This document shows, piece by piece, positions 6,101-12,673 of a stretch of 20,513 nt of DNA (positions within the stretch are counted from its first letter, which is position 1; the number at the start of each line of letters is the position of its first letter). The position numbers and the translations under genes are program-made. Under the pieces are notes generated by a model that was not told the DNA's origin, searched no databases, and saw nothing but the letters and a program-made list of their open reading frames with translations. The DNA lies in assembly GCA_031428695.1 (NCBI GenBank), contig JANOYE010000214.1, positions 1 through 20,513 of the forward strand. The letters are read 5' to 3'. Origin of the DNA: JANYCG01 sp031428695 (GTDB lineage: Bacteria > Pseudomonadota > Gammaproteobacteria > Burkholderiales > Burkholderiaceae_C).

Positions 6101-7247
6101 TGATTTGCAGCGGGCTGGCGATGTGCTCGGGTTTGCCATAGGAATTAATTGGAATCTGACCCCAATTAATTTTGGACACAGTGAAACCCGTCAACCCGGC
6201 TTTGGGTTTGGAACCGCGGCCTGTGGCGCCTTCGTCGCGAATTTCTCCGCCCGCGCCGGTGGACGCGCCAGGGAACGGCGAGATAGCCGTGGGGTGGTTG
6301 TGGGTCTCCACCTTCATCAGAATGTGGTTTGTCTCGCTATATTTGTTATAGCTTATTACGCTTGTTTTGCGTGACTCAGGAGCTTGTTTGGCTATAAAGC
6401 GCTCAACCTGGGCCCCTTCCATCACCGAGGCGTTGTCTGAATACGCCACCAGCATGTGTTGCGGGTTTTGCTGGTGCGTGTGGCGGATCATGCCAAACAG
6501 GCTGTTGGCCTGTGGCACGCCGTCAATGGTGAAGTCGGCATTGAAGATTTTGTGGCGGCAATGTTCGCTGTTGGCCTGGGCGAACATCATCAGCTCAACA
6601 TCCGTCGGGTTGCGCTTGAGTTGCGCGAAGGCCTGCACCAGGTAGTCGATTTCATCAGCGGCCAAGGCCAGGCCAAACTCTTTGTCGGCTTTTTCCAGCG
6701 CGGCCTTGCCGCCGCCCAGCACATCCACGTGCGCCATCGGCTCGGCGGCGAGGTCGGTGAAGAGTTGCGCCGCCTGGGCGCGGTCAAACATCACGCTTTC
6801 CGTCATGCGGTCATGCAACAGGCTGGCGATTTGCGCCATTTGCTGTGGCGAGACGGAGGTTTTGCCAAGCATCGGTTGGCCCAATTCGATCTCGTAGTCC
6901 ACCAGGCGCTCAATGCGGCGAACCGGCAAGCCGCAGTTGTGGGCAATGTCGGTGGCCTTCGAGGCCCAGGGCGAAACCGTGCCAAAACGCGGTGTGACCA
7001 CGATGTGAATGGTTGCGCCTGCGCGGCTGCCAGGGCCAGGCGCGCAGGGTTCGCCGTAGGTCAACAGCGCACTCAATTGGCTCTTCAACGCGCCGTCGGG
7101 CGGTGTGTCGGTGGACACCAGATGAACAAAACGCGCCTGAATGCCGCGAATGCGGTCATGAATGGCTTGCAATTTAGGGAGCAACTGGCGGGTGCGGAAC
7201 TCGCCAAGGGCGCGGGCGCCCTCGATTTGGGTGATGTGCAGGGTCAT
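3117..7247 (-). CDS. purL: Phosphoribosylformylglycinamidine synthase, large single-chain form
   Basis: This enzyme converts FGAR, glutamine and ATP to FGAM in purine synthesis. The start is set at the ATG at 7247 (MTLHITQIEGARALGEF), giving 1376 residues; the open frame continues to 7319 but would then overlap map. Domains in order: PurS-like N-terminal domain (about 1-150), linker with ANSEHCRHKIF, two AIRS-type halves with HILMKVETHNHPTAI, GGEIRDEGATGRG, HDVGAGGLSNA, ANWMAA and YHDRSDGG, then a class I glutaminase from about 1115. The glutaminase has GVCNGCQMF with nucleophile Cys1216 and PHPE with His1341 and Glu1343. The E. coli enzyme has 1295 residues; some of the excess comes from in-frame small repeats at about residues 288-304, 359-368 and 1088-1111. 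All catalytic motifs remain, so it is probably active. It is divergent from map. Confidence 0.97.
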   Translation of the reverse strand: MTLHITQIEGARALGEFRTRQLLPKLQAIHDRIRGIQARFVHLVSTDTPPDGALKSQLSALLTYGEPCAPGPGSRAGATIHIVVTPRFGTVSPWASKATDIAHNCGLPVRRIERLVDYEIELGQPMLGKTSVSPQQMAQIASLLHDRMTESVMFDRAQAAQLFTDLAAEPMAHVDVLGGGKAALEKADKEFGLALAADEIDYLVQAFAQLKRNPTDVELMMFAQANSEHCRHKIFNADFTIDGVPQANSLFGMIRHTHQQNPQHMLVAYSDNASVMEGAQVERFIAKQAPESRKTSVISYNKYSETNHILMKVETHNHPTAISPFPGASTGAGGEIRDEGATGRGSKPKAGLTGFTVSKINWGQIPINSYGKPEHIASPLQIMIEGPLGGAAFNNEFGRPNLLGYFREYEQSVSHTTAAGEITEQRGYHKPIMIAGGLGVIDAGSTQKIVFPAGSLLIQLGGPGMRIGMGGSAASSMATGANAAQLDFDSVQRGNPEIERRAQEVINHCWALQADNPILAIHDVGAGGLSNAFPELTNDAGRGAKFDLRAVPLEESGLAPKEIWCNESQERYVLAIAPESLGMFKAFCERERCPFAVVGVATQERDLVVSDAEQDTPVQMPMNVLLGKPPKMQRDVKTVTRALKPVNLTSVNLQQAAMDVLRHPTVASKRFLITIGDRTVGGLSHRDQRVGPWQVPVADCAVTLADFKGFAGEAMSMGERTPLATVNAPASGRMAVGEAITNLLAAPIELDRVKLSANWMAACGEPGEDAALYATVKAVGLELCPALGISIPVGKDSLSMRTVWEGPSGRRTDAIDAEPAQKKVTSPVSLVVSAFATLKDVRGTLTPQLDATEPDTTLVLIDLGHGKNRMGGSILAQTLNQLGNEVPDLDQPQDIIHLVNAVNQLRQEGKLLAYHDRSDGGLFAAACEMAFAGNVGVALNVDMLITQGDGISDSRAEVGDSKNWANQVSARREELTLQALFSEELGVLLQVKTAERNSVMQTLRDHHLSAFSHFIGKTRPAGSAMATGVGEVQVWRDAKTVFSAKVHDLHQVWDSTSWKICQLRDNPSCADAEHAAAGEPADPGLHVFFKENESPSHGKHAQTAIKTVVTQNAPGLMLSRPRVAVLREQGVNSHVEMAYAFTEAGFEAFDVHMTDLQTGRAKLTDFAGVVACGGFSYGDTLGAGIGWARSITFNPALADQFKAFFARQDTFGLGVCNGCQMFAELAEIIPGAENWPRFTTNQSERFEARLSMVEVLDSPSLFLQGMKGSRVPIAVAHGEGFANFEPAKGGRGNPTRAIAAMRFTDNHGQATEAYPFNPNGSPGGLTAVTTTDGRFTAMMPHPERVLRNIQMSYTPLNRDEFSPWMQLWRNARKWVG
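3920..3975 (+). repeat. Dispersed mini-repeat, copy B, inside purL
   Basis: The plus strand reads actactgttttgatagctg, then tttgcgcatgttttc and cgtgacttggagact. The block order matches copies A, C and D, and cgtgacttggag is nearly the same as the cgagacttggag of copy D. It lies antisense to purL and is translated as residues about 1091-1110, between DPGLHV and the RVAVLREQG start of the glutaminase domain. Its first arm is degraded, so the hairpin is weak. Confidence 0.6.
6143..6171. repeat. 29-bp palindromic element inside purL
   Basis: Perfect 10-bp arms, aattaattgg (6143-6152) and ccaattaatt (6162-6171), enclose the 9-nt loop aatctgacc. On the purL strand the centre reads ggggtcagattcc. 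From memory this resembles the ggggtcaga-type core seen in short repeats of many beta- and gammaproteobacteria, sometimes beside IS200-like transposases; I could not check it. It encodes residues about 359-368 of PurL (INWGQIPIN), where the E. coli protein has an unrelated sequence (RIPGFEQPWEEDF). It is far richer in AT than the flanking gene. Confidence 0.7.
6336..6387 (+). repeat. Dispersed mini-repeat, copy C, inside purL
   Basis: The plus strand begins with the hairpin gctatatttgttatagc (arms gctat and atagc), then ttattacgcttgttttgcgtgactc. This is the clearest copy and aligns block by block with intergenic copy A. It is antisense to purL and is translated as residues about 288-304 (SRKTSVISYNKYSE), immediately before the conserved HILMKVETHNH. 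The reading frame is kept. Confidence 0.65.
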
Positions 7248-7301
7248 GGGCGGGCAAATTTTACCCGTGCGCTGTGGAGGTCGATGCATTGCTTTGCCCT
7301 C

Positions 7302-7310
7302 TGGGATAAT
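7302..7310 (+). promoter_or_regulatory. Candidate extended -10 promoter of map
   Basis: The bases tgggataat fit an extended -10 (TGn followed by GATAAT, five of six matches to TATAAT). No good -35 is visible at the usual distance, as expected for extended -10 promoters. The hexamer ends only 7 nt before the map ATG at 7318, so transcription would begin at or next to the start codon, giving a leaderless mRNA. The purL promoter must share this 70-bp gap on the other strand; TAAAAT at 7258-7263 is a weak candidate. Confidence 0.4.
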
Positions 7311-7317
7311 CACCGCC

Positions 7318-8154
7318 ATGACGATTACCTACAAAGACGCAGAAGGCGTTCAAGGCATGCGCGTTGCGGGCCGCCTGGCCGCCGAGGTGCTGGACTACCT
7401 CAGTGCGCACCTGTTGCCCGGCATCACCACCAACGCCTTGGACAAACTCGCCCACGACTACATCACCCAGGTGCAAGGCGGCATCCCCGCGCCGCTGAAC
7501 TACCGGGGCAGCGGCAATGTGCCCTACCCAAAATCGATTTGCACCTCGGTGAACCACCAAGTCTGCCACGGCATACCCAATGAAAAGGCGCTGAAAAAGG
7601 GCGACATCTTGAATGTTGACGTGACGGTGATCAAAGACGGCTGGCACGGCGACACCAGCCGCATGTTCGTCGTCGGTGAATCTTCCATCGCCGCCAAACG
7701 CCTGTGCCACGTCACCTATGAGGCCATGTGGCACGGCATCAAGATGGTCAAACCCGGCGCACGTTTGGGCGACATCGGTTGGGCTATTCAGAAATTCGCC
7801 GAAGGCCAGGGCTTCAGCGTGGTGCGAGAGTTTTGCGGCCACGGCATTGGCCGCATCTTCCACGAAGAGCCGCAAGTGCTGCACTACGGCAAACCGGGCA
7901 CGCTGGAAGTGCTCAAACCCGGCATGACCTTCACCATCGAGCCGATGATCAACGCGGGGCGCAAAGAAATCAAGGAAGGCCCGGAAAAAGACGGCTGGAC
8001 CATCGTCACCAAAGACCATTCCCTTTCGGCCCAGTGGGAGCACACGGTTCTGGTGACCGAAGACAGTTATGAAGTGTTGACCTTGTCTGAAGGAAGCCCG
8101 GCGACGCCGGCCTTTGTCGAGGCCGCCGCGCATGCGCCTGGGTCGCCACGGTAA
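7318..8154 (+). CDS. map: Type I methionine aminopeptidase
   Basis: This 278-residue enzyme removes the initiator methionine from new proteins, after deformylation by peptide deformylase. The five metal ligands are all in view: Asp101 (in NVDVTV), Asp112 (in GDTSRM), His175 (in CGHGIGRIFHEEP), Glu208 (in FTIEPM) and Glu241 (in QWEHTVLV). The substrate-site region CTSVNHQVCHGIP, with His84, is also intact. Length matches the family (about 260-280); the last 25 residues are a low-complexity Ala/Pro tail. The ATG at 7318 is chosen because the protein begins directly with the family N-terminus (ITYKDAEGVQGMRVAGRLAAEVLD) and sits just after a -10-like element. No Shine-Dalgarno sequence is seen. 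glnD follows 30 bp later and is probably co-transcribed. A deformylase gene also lies in this window, at 11836-12375. Confidence 0.97.
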   Translation: MTITYKDAEGVQGMRVAGRLAAEVLDYLSAHLLPGITTNALDKLAHDYITQVQGGIPAPLNYRGSGNVPYPKSICTSVNHQVCHGIPNEKALKKGDILNVDVTVIKDGWHGDTSRMFVVGESSIAAKRLCHVTYEAMWHGIKMVKPGARLGDIGWAIQKFAEGQGFSVVREFCGHGIGRIFHEEPQVLHYGKPGTLEVLKPGMTFTIEPMINAGRKEIKEGPEKDGWTIVTKDHSLSAQWEHTVLVTEDSYEVLTLSEGSPATPAFVEAAAHAPGSPR

Positions 8155-8184
8155 CGCCAGCAGCCCGCCATTGACACCCCCGAC

Positions 8185-10776
8185 ATGACCAAGCCGCCGG
8201 TTTTGCGCGACACCTACCGCGCGCAAAAGGCGGCAGTGATGCAAACCGTGGCGGCGGGCGGCGCCTCCATTCGAGGCGTGCGGCCTGCCTTGTCCGGCCT
8301 GTCCAATCTGGCCGACGCGGCGCTTCTCAACTTATGGGTTCAGGCTGGTCTTGACGCCCCCTTTTGCCTGGTCGCCGTGGGTGGTTTTGGCCGCAGGGAG
8401 CTTTTTCCCCATTCAGATGTTGACGTTTTGCTGCTGCTGCCAGATGACCGCTGCGCAGACGCCGACGCAGTGCTGAAAGCGCAAATAGAGCGCTTTATCG
8501 GCAGTTGTTGGGACGCAGGCCTTGAGATTGGCTCCAGCGTGCGGACACTTTCGGAGTGCCTGGCCGAAGCCGCCAAAGATGTGACGGTGCAAACCTCGCT
8601 GCTGGAGGCGCGGCTCATCGCCGGCAACGCCGCCCTGTTCGCCGATTTCCAACAAAAGTTCATGGCCAGCATCGACCCGCAGGCCTACTTTGTCGCCAAA
8701 AATCTGGAGCTGCGCCAGCGCCACAACAAGTTCGAAAACACGCCTTATTCACTTGAACCCAATTGCAAAGAATCGCCCGGTGGACTGCGTGATCTGCAAA
8801 TCATCTTGTGGGTGGCGCGCGCGGCGGGTTACGGCAAACACTGGGATGACCTGGCCCGCAACGGTTTGGCCACCGCGTTTGAAATCAAACAGATCAAACG
8901 CAACGAGGCATTGCTGCATTTGATCCGCCTGCGCCTGCACCAAATCGCCCACCGCCGTGAAGACCGGTTGGTGTTCGACTTGCAGACGGCGGTGGCCCAG
9001 TCATTCGGATACCCATCTGAGTCTCCGGATGGAAAGCGGCTTCCGGTTCGAGCCAGCGAAGCGCTGATGCGTCGCTACTATTGGGCCGCCAAAGCAGTGA
9101 CGCAGTTGAGCCAAATCCTGCTGATGAACATTGAGGAGCGTTTGCAGCCGCAAACCCACACGCCTCGGCCGCTGAACGAACGTTTTTTTGACAAAGCCGG
9201 CATGATCGAAGTGGCCAGCGACGACCTTTACCAAAAGATGCCGCACGCCATTCTCGAAACGTTTTTGCTCTACGAGACCACGGTTGGCATCAAGGGGCTT
9301 TCCGCCCGTACGCTGCGGGCGCTTTACAACGCGCGCACGGTGATGAACGGCAAGTTCCGCAATGACCCGGTGAACCGAGAGACCTTTCGCAACATCCTGA
9401 TGCAGCAGGAGGGAATCACCCACGCCATGCGGCTGATGAACCAAACCTCGGTGCTGGGCCGCTACCTGTGGGTGTTCCGCCGCATCGTGGGCCAGATGCA
9501 GCACGACCTGTTCCACGTTTACACGGTGGATCAACACATCCTGATGGTGCTGCGCAACGCGCGGCGCTTCTTCATGGCCGAACACGCGCACGAATACCCG
9601 TTTTGCTCGCAACTGGCGGCCGGCTGGGACAAGCCCTACGTCCTCTACATCGCAGCGCTCTTTCACGACATTGCCAAAGGCCGTGGCGGCGACCATTCGG
9701 TGCTTGGCACAGCAGACGCCAAACGTTTTTGCAAGGCACACCAAATCGATGCCGATGACGCCAAACTCATCGAATTTCTGGTGCGCGAACACCTCACCAT
9801 GAGCCATGTGGCGCAAAAGTCTGACCTGAGCGACCCTGATGTGATTGCCGCGTTCGCCAAACGCGTGGGCAACGAGCGCTATTTGACGGCGTTGTACCTG
9901 TTCACCGTGGCCGACATTCGCGGCACCAGCCCGAAAGTTTGGAACGCCTGGAAGGGCAAGTTGCTTGAAGACCTTTACCGCCTGGCGCTGCGTGTGCTGG
10001 GCGGGCGCGCACCTGACGCACACGCTGAGGTAGAAGCGCGCAAACGCGAAGCACTGGTGATGATCTCGCTGGCCGCCCTGCCTTTTGAGGCGCACAAGCC
10101 GCTGTGGGACACGCTGGATGTCGGCTACTTCATGCGCCATGATGCGAGCGACATTGCCTGGCACACGCGCCAGCTTTCGCGCCATGTGGGAACGCAGGCA
10201 CCCGTCGTGCGAGCGCGGCGCTCGCCCATTGGCGAAGGCCTGCAGGTGGTGGTTTATACGCCCGATCAAACCGATTTGTTCGCACGCATCTGCGGTTATT
10301 TTGACCAGCAGGGTTTCAGCATTCAAGACGCGCGCGTGCACACCGCGAAAGACGGCCACGCACTGGACACGTTTCAGATCGACACCGCCGCCAGCGACGC
10401 CGAATTTCGCGAGTTGACGGCGCTGCTGGAACATGGGCTCAGCCAAGCCATTAGCCGTGGCGGCCCGCTGCCCGTGCCGGGCAAAGGCCGTGTCTCACGC
10501 CGCGTGAAGAGCTTCCCGATTGCGCCGCGTGTGAGCCTTCGACCCGATGAAAAGGGGCAGCGTTGGCTGCTCAACATCACGGCCAGCGACCGCGTGGGCC
10601 TGCTCTACAGCGTAGCGCGCGTGTTGGCCAAACACCGCATCAACCTGCAATTGGCCAAAGTGGCCACGCTGGGCGAGCGCGTGGACGACACCTTTTTAAT
10701 CGACGGCCCCGAGTTGCAGCAGAACCGGGCGCAGATCGAGATTGAAACGGAATTGCTGGAGGCGCTGGCGGCTTGA
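8185..10776 (+). CDS. glnD: Bifunctional uridylyltransferase/uridylyl-removing enzyme for PII
   Basis: The 863-residue GlnD senses glutamine and attaches or removes UMP on PII proteins, setting glutamine synthetase activity and nitrogen gene expression. The nucleotidyltransferase domain has VGGFGRRELFPHSDVDVLLL at about residues 61-80, with the Gly-Gly and Asp-x-Asp catalytic motif. A central NTase-associated region carries FENTPYSLEPNCKESPGGLRDLQ. The HD domain has LFHDIAKGRGGDHSVLG at about 492-508, the uridylyl-removing site. Two C-terminal ACT domains, at about 685-765 (VVVYTPDQTDLFARICGYF) and 793-863 (LNITASDRVGLLYSVARVL), bind glutamine. Length is normal (E. coli 890). A small extra stretch near residue 280 (SESPDGKRLPVRASEA) is not in the E. 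coli protein as I recall it. The gene ends in a convergent arrangement with the hydrolase gene. Confidence 0.97.
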   Translation: MTKPPVLRDTYRAQKAAVMQTVAAGGASIRGVRPALSGLSNLADAALLNLWVQAGLDAPFCLVAVGGFGRRELFPHSDVDVLLLLPDDRCADADAVLKAQIERFIGSCWDAGLEIGSSVRTLSECLAEAAKDVTVQTSLLEARLIAGNAALFADFQQKFMASIDPQAYFVAKNLELRQRHNKFENTPYSLEPNCKESPGGLRDLQIILWVARAAGYGKHWDDLARNGLATAFEIKQIKRNEALLHLIRLRLHQIAHRREDRLVFDLQTAVAQSFGYPSESPDGKRLPVRASEALMRRYYWAAKAVTQLSQILLMNIEERLQPQTHTPRPLNERFFDKAGMIEVASDDLYQKMPHAILETFLLYETTVGIKGLSARTLRALYNARTVMNGKFRNDPVNRETFRNILMQQEGITHAMRLMNQTSVLGRYLWVFRRIVGQMQHDLFHVYTVDQHILMVLRNARRFFMAEHAHEYPFCSQLAAGWDKPYVLYIAALFHDIAKGRGGDHSVLGTADAKRFCKAHQIDADDAKLIEFLVREHLTMSHVAQKSDLSDPDVIAAFAKRVGNERYLTALYLFTVADIRGTSPKVWNAWKGKLLEDLYRLALRVLGGRAPDAHAEVEARKREALVMISLAALPFEAHKPLWDTLDVGYFMRHDASDIAWHTRQLSRHVGTQAPVVRARRSPIGEGLQVVVYTPDQTDLFARICGYFDQQGFSIQDARVHTAKDGHALDTFQIDTAASDAEFRELTALLEHGLSQAISRGGPLPVPGKGRVSRRVKSFPIAPRVSLRPDEKGQRWLLNITASDRVGLLYSVARVLAKHRINLQLAKVATLGERVDDTFLIDGPELQQNRAQIEIETELLEALAA

Positions 10777-10785
10777 GACCGATTC

Positions 10786-10814
10786 CGTTGACGGCCTCCT
10801 GCGCGGCGTCAACG
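10786..10814. terminator. Candidate bidirectional hairpin between glnD and the hydrolase gene
   Basis: Perfect 8-bp arms cgttgacg (10786-10793) and cgtcaacg (10807-10814) flank a 13-nt GC-rich loop. It sits exactly at the convergent junction, and its right arm includes the hydrolase stop codon (10809-10811). There is no T-run on either strand, so intrinsic termination is doubtful. Confidence 0.35.
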
Positions 10815-11750
10815 AGCCTTGATGAACGCCAACAACGCGTCTCCAACTGATTTGTCATCGGTATGAACCGCGTAAACCTCGGACATGTGGCTGTGGCCCG
10901 GAAAACTGGCAAAAGTGGGGCAGCGGCCTACTTTGCACAGGCCGTCTTTGGCCAAAATGGCTTGACCCACAAAATAAGGTGGATCCAGCTCAGCGTGGGC
11001 AATCCACATCGGCACGGTTGACTTGAGCATGCCGGAAAGTGGCGACTGCTCGGGGCGCTTCGACAAATCATCGCCGTAATAATTGTTCACGGTCGGGTTG
11101 GGCACAGTCACCAGGTCGTACAGGCCTGACAACAACAGAGCGCCAGCCAGGCCGCCACCGGCCACCTGGTGAAACTTCTCATTGGCAATGTAGCCCGCCA
11201 CATGGGCAGCGCCGGCCGAGTGGCCCATCATGTAGACCTTGGCCGGGTCGCCGCCATGTTTCGCAACCTCCTGGTTGACCCACTTCACCGCAGCGCCCAG
11301 ATCCTCCGGACCTGCCGGCCATTTGTTTTGCGGCGCCAGCCGGTAGGTCATGTTCACCCCGACCATGCCATTGCGCACCGCCCACAACATCATGTTGTCG
11401 TAGAACGGGCTTGCATTCGGGCCACGCTTGTTGCCGGCCACGAAAGCGCCGCCATGCACAAACAGGAACACAGGCTTAGGCGCAGGCGATGCCGCCTCGA
11501 GGCTGAACACGTCCAGCACATGGCGCTCGTTGTCCCCGTATTTGATGTCGCGTTTCACCACCACGCCAGCGTAAGGCTCTTTTTCGAGCATACGCGGCAT
11601 ATACAGGGGTGCGGTGGCGACCGGGTTGACGACACGACCGATAGATTTAAGTTTTTCCGCGATTTCAGGATTCAATTGGGCCTGTGCAGCAGCAACTCCG
11701 AAAAGCAATGTGCCGACGCAAACGGTTTTCAATAAGCGAGCGAATGCCAT
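10809..11750 (-). CDS. Exported alpha/beta hydrolase (esterase/lipase, HSL or carboxylesterase type)
   Basis: The product of 313 residues starts at the ATG at 11750, which has a good Shine-Dalgarno sequence upstream; the frame stays open to 12011 but that part overlaps def. A signal peptide is evident (MAFARLLKTVCVGTLLFGV, then AAAQAQ), so the enzyme is probably periplasmic or secreted. The alpha/beta-hydrolase core has the oxyanion motif HGGAF at residues 99-103, the nucleophile elbow GHSAGA with Ser178, a likely acid Asp256 (in AELDPPYF), and His286 or His288 (in FPGHSHMSEVY) as the catalytic base. The PVFLFVHGGAF and RLAPQNKWPAGPEDLGAAVKWV stretches point to the esterase/lipase branch. The substrate is unknown. 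It follows def on the same strand after an 85-bp gap, so it may have its own promoter; a weak TTCGCA-18-TATCGT pair is present there. Confidence 0.88.
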   Translation of the reverse strand: MAFARLLKTVCVGTLLFGVAAAQAQLNPEIAEKLKSIGRVVNPVATAPLYMPRMLEKEPYAGVVVKRDIKYGDNERHVLDVFSLEAASPAPKPVFLFVHGGAFVAGNKRGPNASPFYDNMMLWAVRNGMVGVNMTYRLAPQNKWPAGPEDLGAAVKWVNQEVAKHGGDPAKVYMMGHSAGAAHVAGYIANEKFHQVAGGGLAGALLLSGLYDLVTVPNPTVNNYYGDDLSKRPEQSPLSGMLKSTVPMWIAHAELDPPYFVGQAILAKDGLCKVGRCPTFASFPGHSHMSEVYAVHTDDKSVGDALLAFIKAR

Positions 11751-11756
11751 GCCTAA

Positions 11757-11762
11757 CTCCTG
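11757..11762 (-). promoter_or_regulatory. Ribosome-binding site of the hydrolase gene
   Basis: On the minus strand CAGGAG lies 6 nt before the ATG at 11750. It is one of the few clear Shine-Dalgarno sequences in this window and fixes the hydrolase start over the much longer upstream open frame. Confidence 0.7.
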
Positions 11763-11835
11763 GTTTTTCAGTAACTTTGACGTGAACGATACCGCAAAAG
11801 CAGGATTTATGCGAACCGGCGCCCTCGCAAATTGC

Positions 11836-12375
11836 TCAATCGTCTGCGGCGTCTGAAATCCCTGGGAACAAAACCTCCGTGAAGCCAAACTGGCTGAAGT
11901 CGCGCACCCGCATCGGGTACAACTTGCCCTCCAGGTGGTCACACTCGTGTTGCACCACGCGCGCGTGAAAGCCCTCCACTTCCCGCGTGATCGGGTCGCC
12001 ATACTGGTCACAACCGGTGTAACGAATCCGCGCCCAGCGCGGCACCACGGCGCGCAGGCCCGGCACAGAGAGGCACCCCTCCCAGTCGCTAATTTCTACG
12101 TCGCCGATGGGTGTGATCACCGGATTGATCAACACAGTGCGCGGCACCGGCGGCGCGTCTGGGTAACGCGGGTTCAGCTCGCCGCTGCCAAAGATCACCA
12201 ACTGCAAATCGACACCAATTTGCGGCGCTGCCAGACCCGCGCCATTGGCCGCGCGCATGGTGTCGAGCATGTCGGTGATGAGCAGGTGCAGCTCGTCGGT
12301 GTCGAATTGGGTGACCGCAGCGGCCACGCGCAGCAAGCGGGCGTCGCCCATTTTCAAGATCTCACGAACGGTCAT
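11836..12375 (-). CDS. def: Peptide deformylase
   Basis: The 179-residue enzyme removes the formyl group from the initiator methionine of new proteins. All three deformylase motifs are intact: GAGLAAPQIG at residues 45-54, EGCLS at 99-103 with metal ligand Cys101, and QHECDHLEG at 142-150 with ligands His143 and His147 and catalytic Glu144. The start MTVREILKMGDARLLRVA is typical of the type I family. The ATG overlaps the stop codon of the upstream toxin gene in an ATGA (12372-12375), implying translational coupling. The usual partner fmt is not in the window, so this may be a second deformylase like the stand-alone copies of other Burkholderiales. Hand-counted GC of one line inside the gene (12121-12180) is 67 percent, higher than the toxin gene next to it. 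Confidence 0.95.
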   Translation of the reverse strand: MTVREILKMGDARLLRVAAAVTQFDTDELHLLITDMLDTMRAANGAGLAAPQIGVDLQLVIFGSGELNPRYPDAPPVPRTVLINPVITPIGDVEISDWEGCLSVPGLRAVVPRWARIRYTGCDQYGDPITREVEGFHARVVQHECDHLEGKLYPMRVRDFSQFGFTEVLFPGISDAADD

Positions 12376-12671
12376 TTTTTTGGAATTCTGTCGCGCCAGT
12401 AGCCTGGGCGGCGGTGTGTGTTGGCAAAGGCGATCACCTGAATCGAGTCGGCGGCAACACCGTAGACAAAAACATAGGGGAAAGACTTCAATCGACGCTG
12501 ACGAAGTTCAAGATCAATTGGGTGCCATCCCAGCGGGAAGCGTTCAATCAATTGCAGCGCATCTTCAATTTCAACCACCATGCGCGAACTCAAGCTCGGA
12601 TCAACAGCCCGGTAGTAGGCCAGTGCTTCATCAATTTCTTCAATCGCCGCCGCCGCAAACTCAAACCCCAT
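12372..12671 (-). CDS. RelE/ParE-family toxin
   Basis: The ATG at 12671 gives 99 residues (MGFEFAAAAIEEIDEALAYYRAV); a TTG two codons upstream (12677) would overlap the antitoxin stop and is an alternative start. The fold pattern is that of ParE/RelE toxins: a helical N-terminal half with AAAAIEEIDEALAYYRAVD, then LIERFPLGWHPIDLELRQRRLKSFPYVFVYGV, and the ending IQVIAFANTHRRPGYWRDR, a common plasmid-stabilisation-type signature. ParE members poison DNA gyrase and RelE members cut mRNA on the ribosome; which applies cannot be read from the sequence. The antitoxin gene lies directly upstream and def overlaps by 4 bp downstream. GC is about 50 percent in one counted line (12541-12600), below most of the window. 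Confidence 0.88.
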   Translation of the reverse strand: MGFEFAAAAIEEIDEALAYYRAVDPSLSSRMVVEIEDALQLIERFPLGWHPIDLELRQRRLKSFPYVFVYGVAADSIQVIAFANTHRRPGYWRDRIPKK

Positions 12672-12673
12672 TT

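Noticed and set aside
5406..7583. Long plus-strand open frames (5406-6374 and 6456-7583) opposite purL
   Set aside because: purL is unmistakable on the other strand; these frames have no family motifs, and the second runs into map in the wrong frame.
8098..8110. GC-rich hairpin (ccggcg-a-cgccgg) near the end of map as a terminator
   Set aside because: It is inside the coding sequence, has no T-run, and glnD follows at once on the same strand; such palindromes are common by chance at this GC.
7261..8244. 327-codon minus-strand open frame opposite map
   Set aside because: Antisense shadow of map, which has all its metal ligands on the plus strand.
9015..9060. Extra residues in GlnD with a small inverted pair (ccgga/tccgg) as another inserted repeat
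   Set aside because: It does not match the mini-repeat family or the purL palindrome, and the arms are only 5 bp.
9001..10446. 481-codon open frame on the minus strand, antisense to glnD
   Set aside because: It lies fully within glnD, has no recognisable domain and shows the odd His/Arg/Val-rich make-up typical of antisense frames in GC-rich genes.
10809..12011. Longer hydrolase start at 12011
   Set aside because: It would overlap def by some 175 bp, and the ATG at 11750 has both a Shine-Dalgarno sequence and a signal peptide directly after it.
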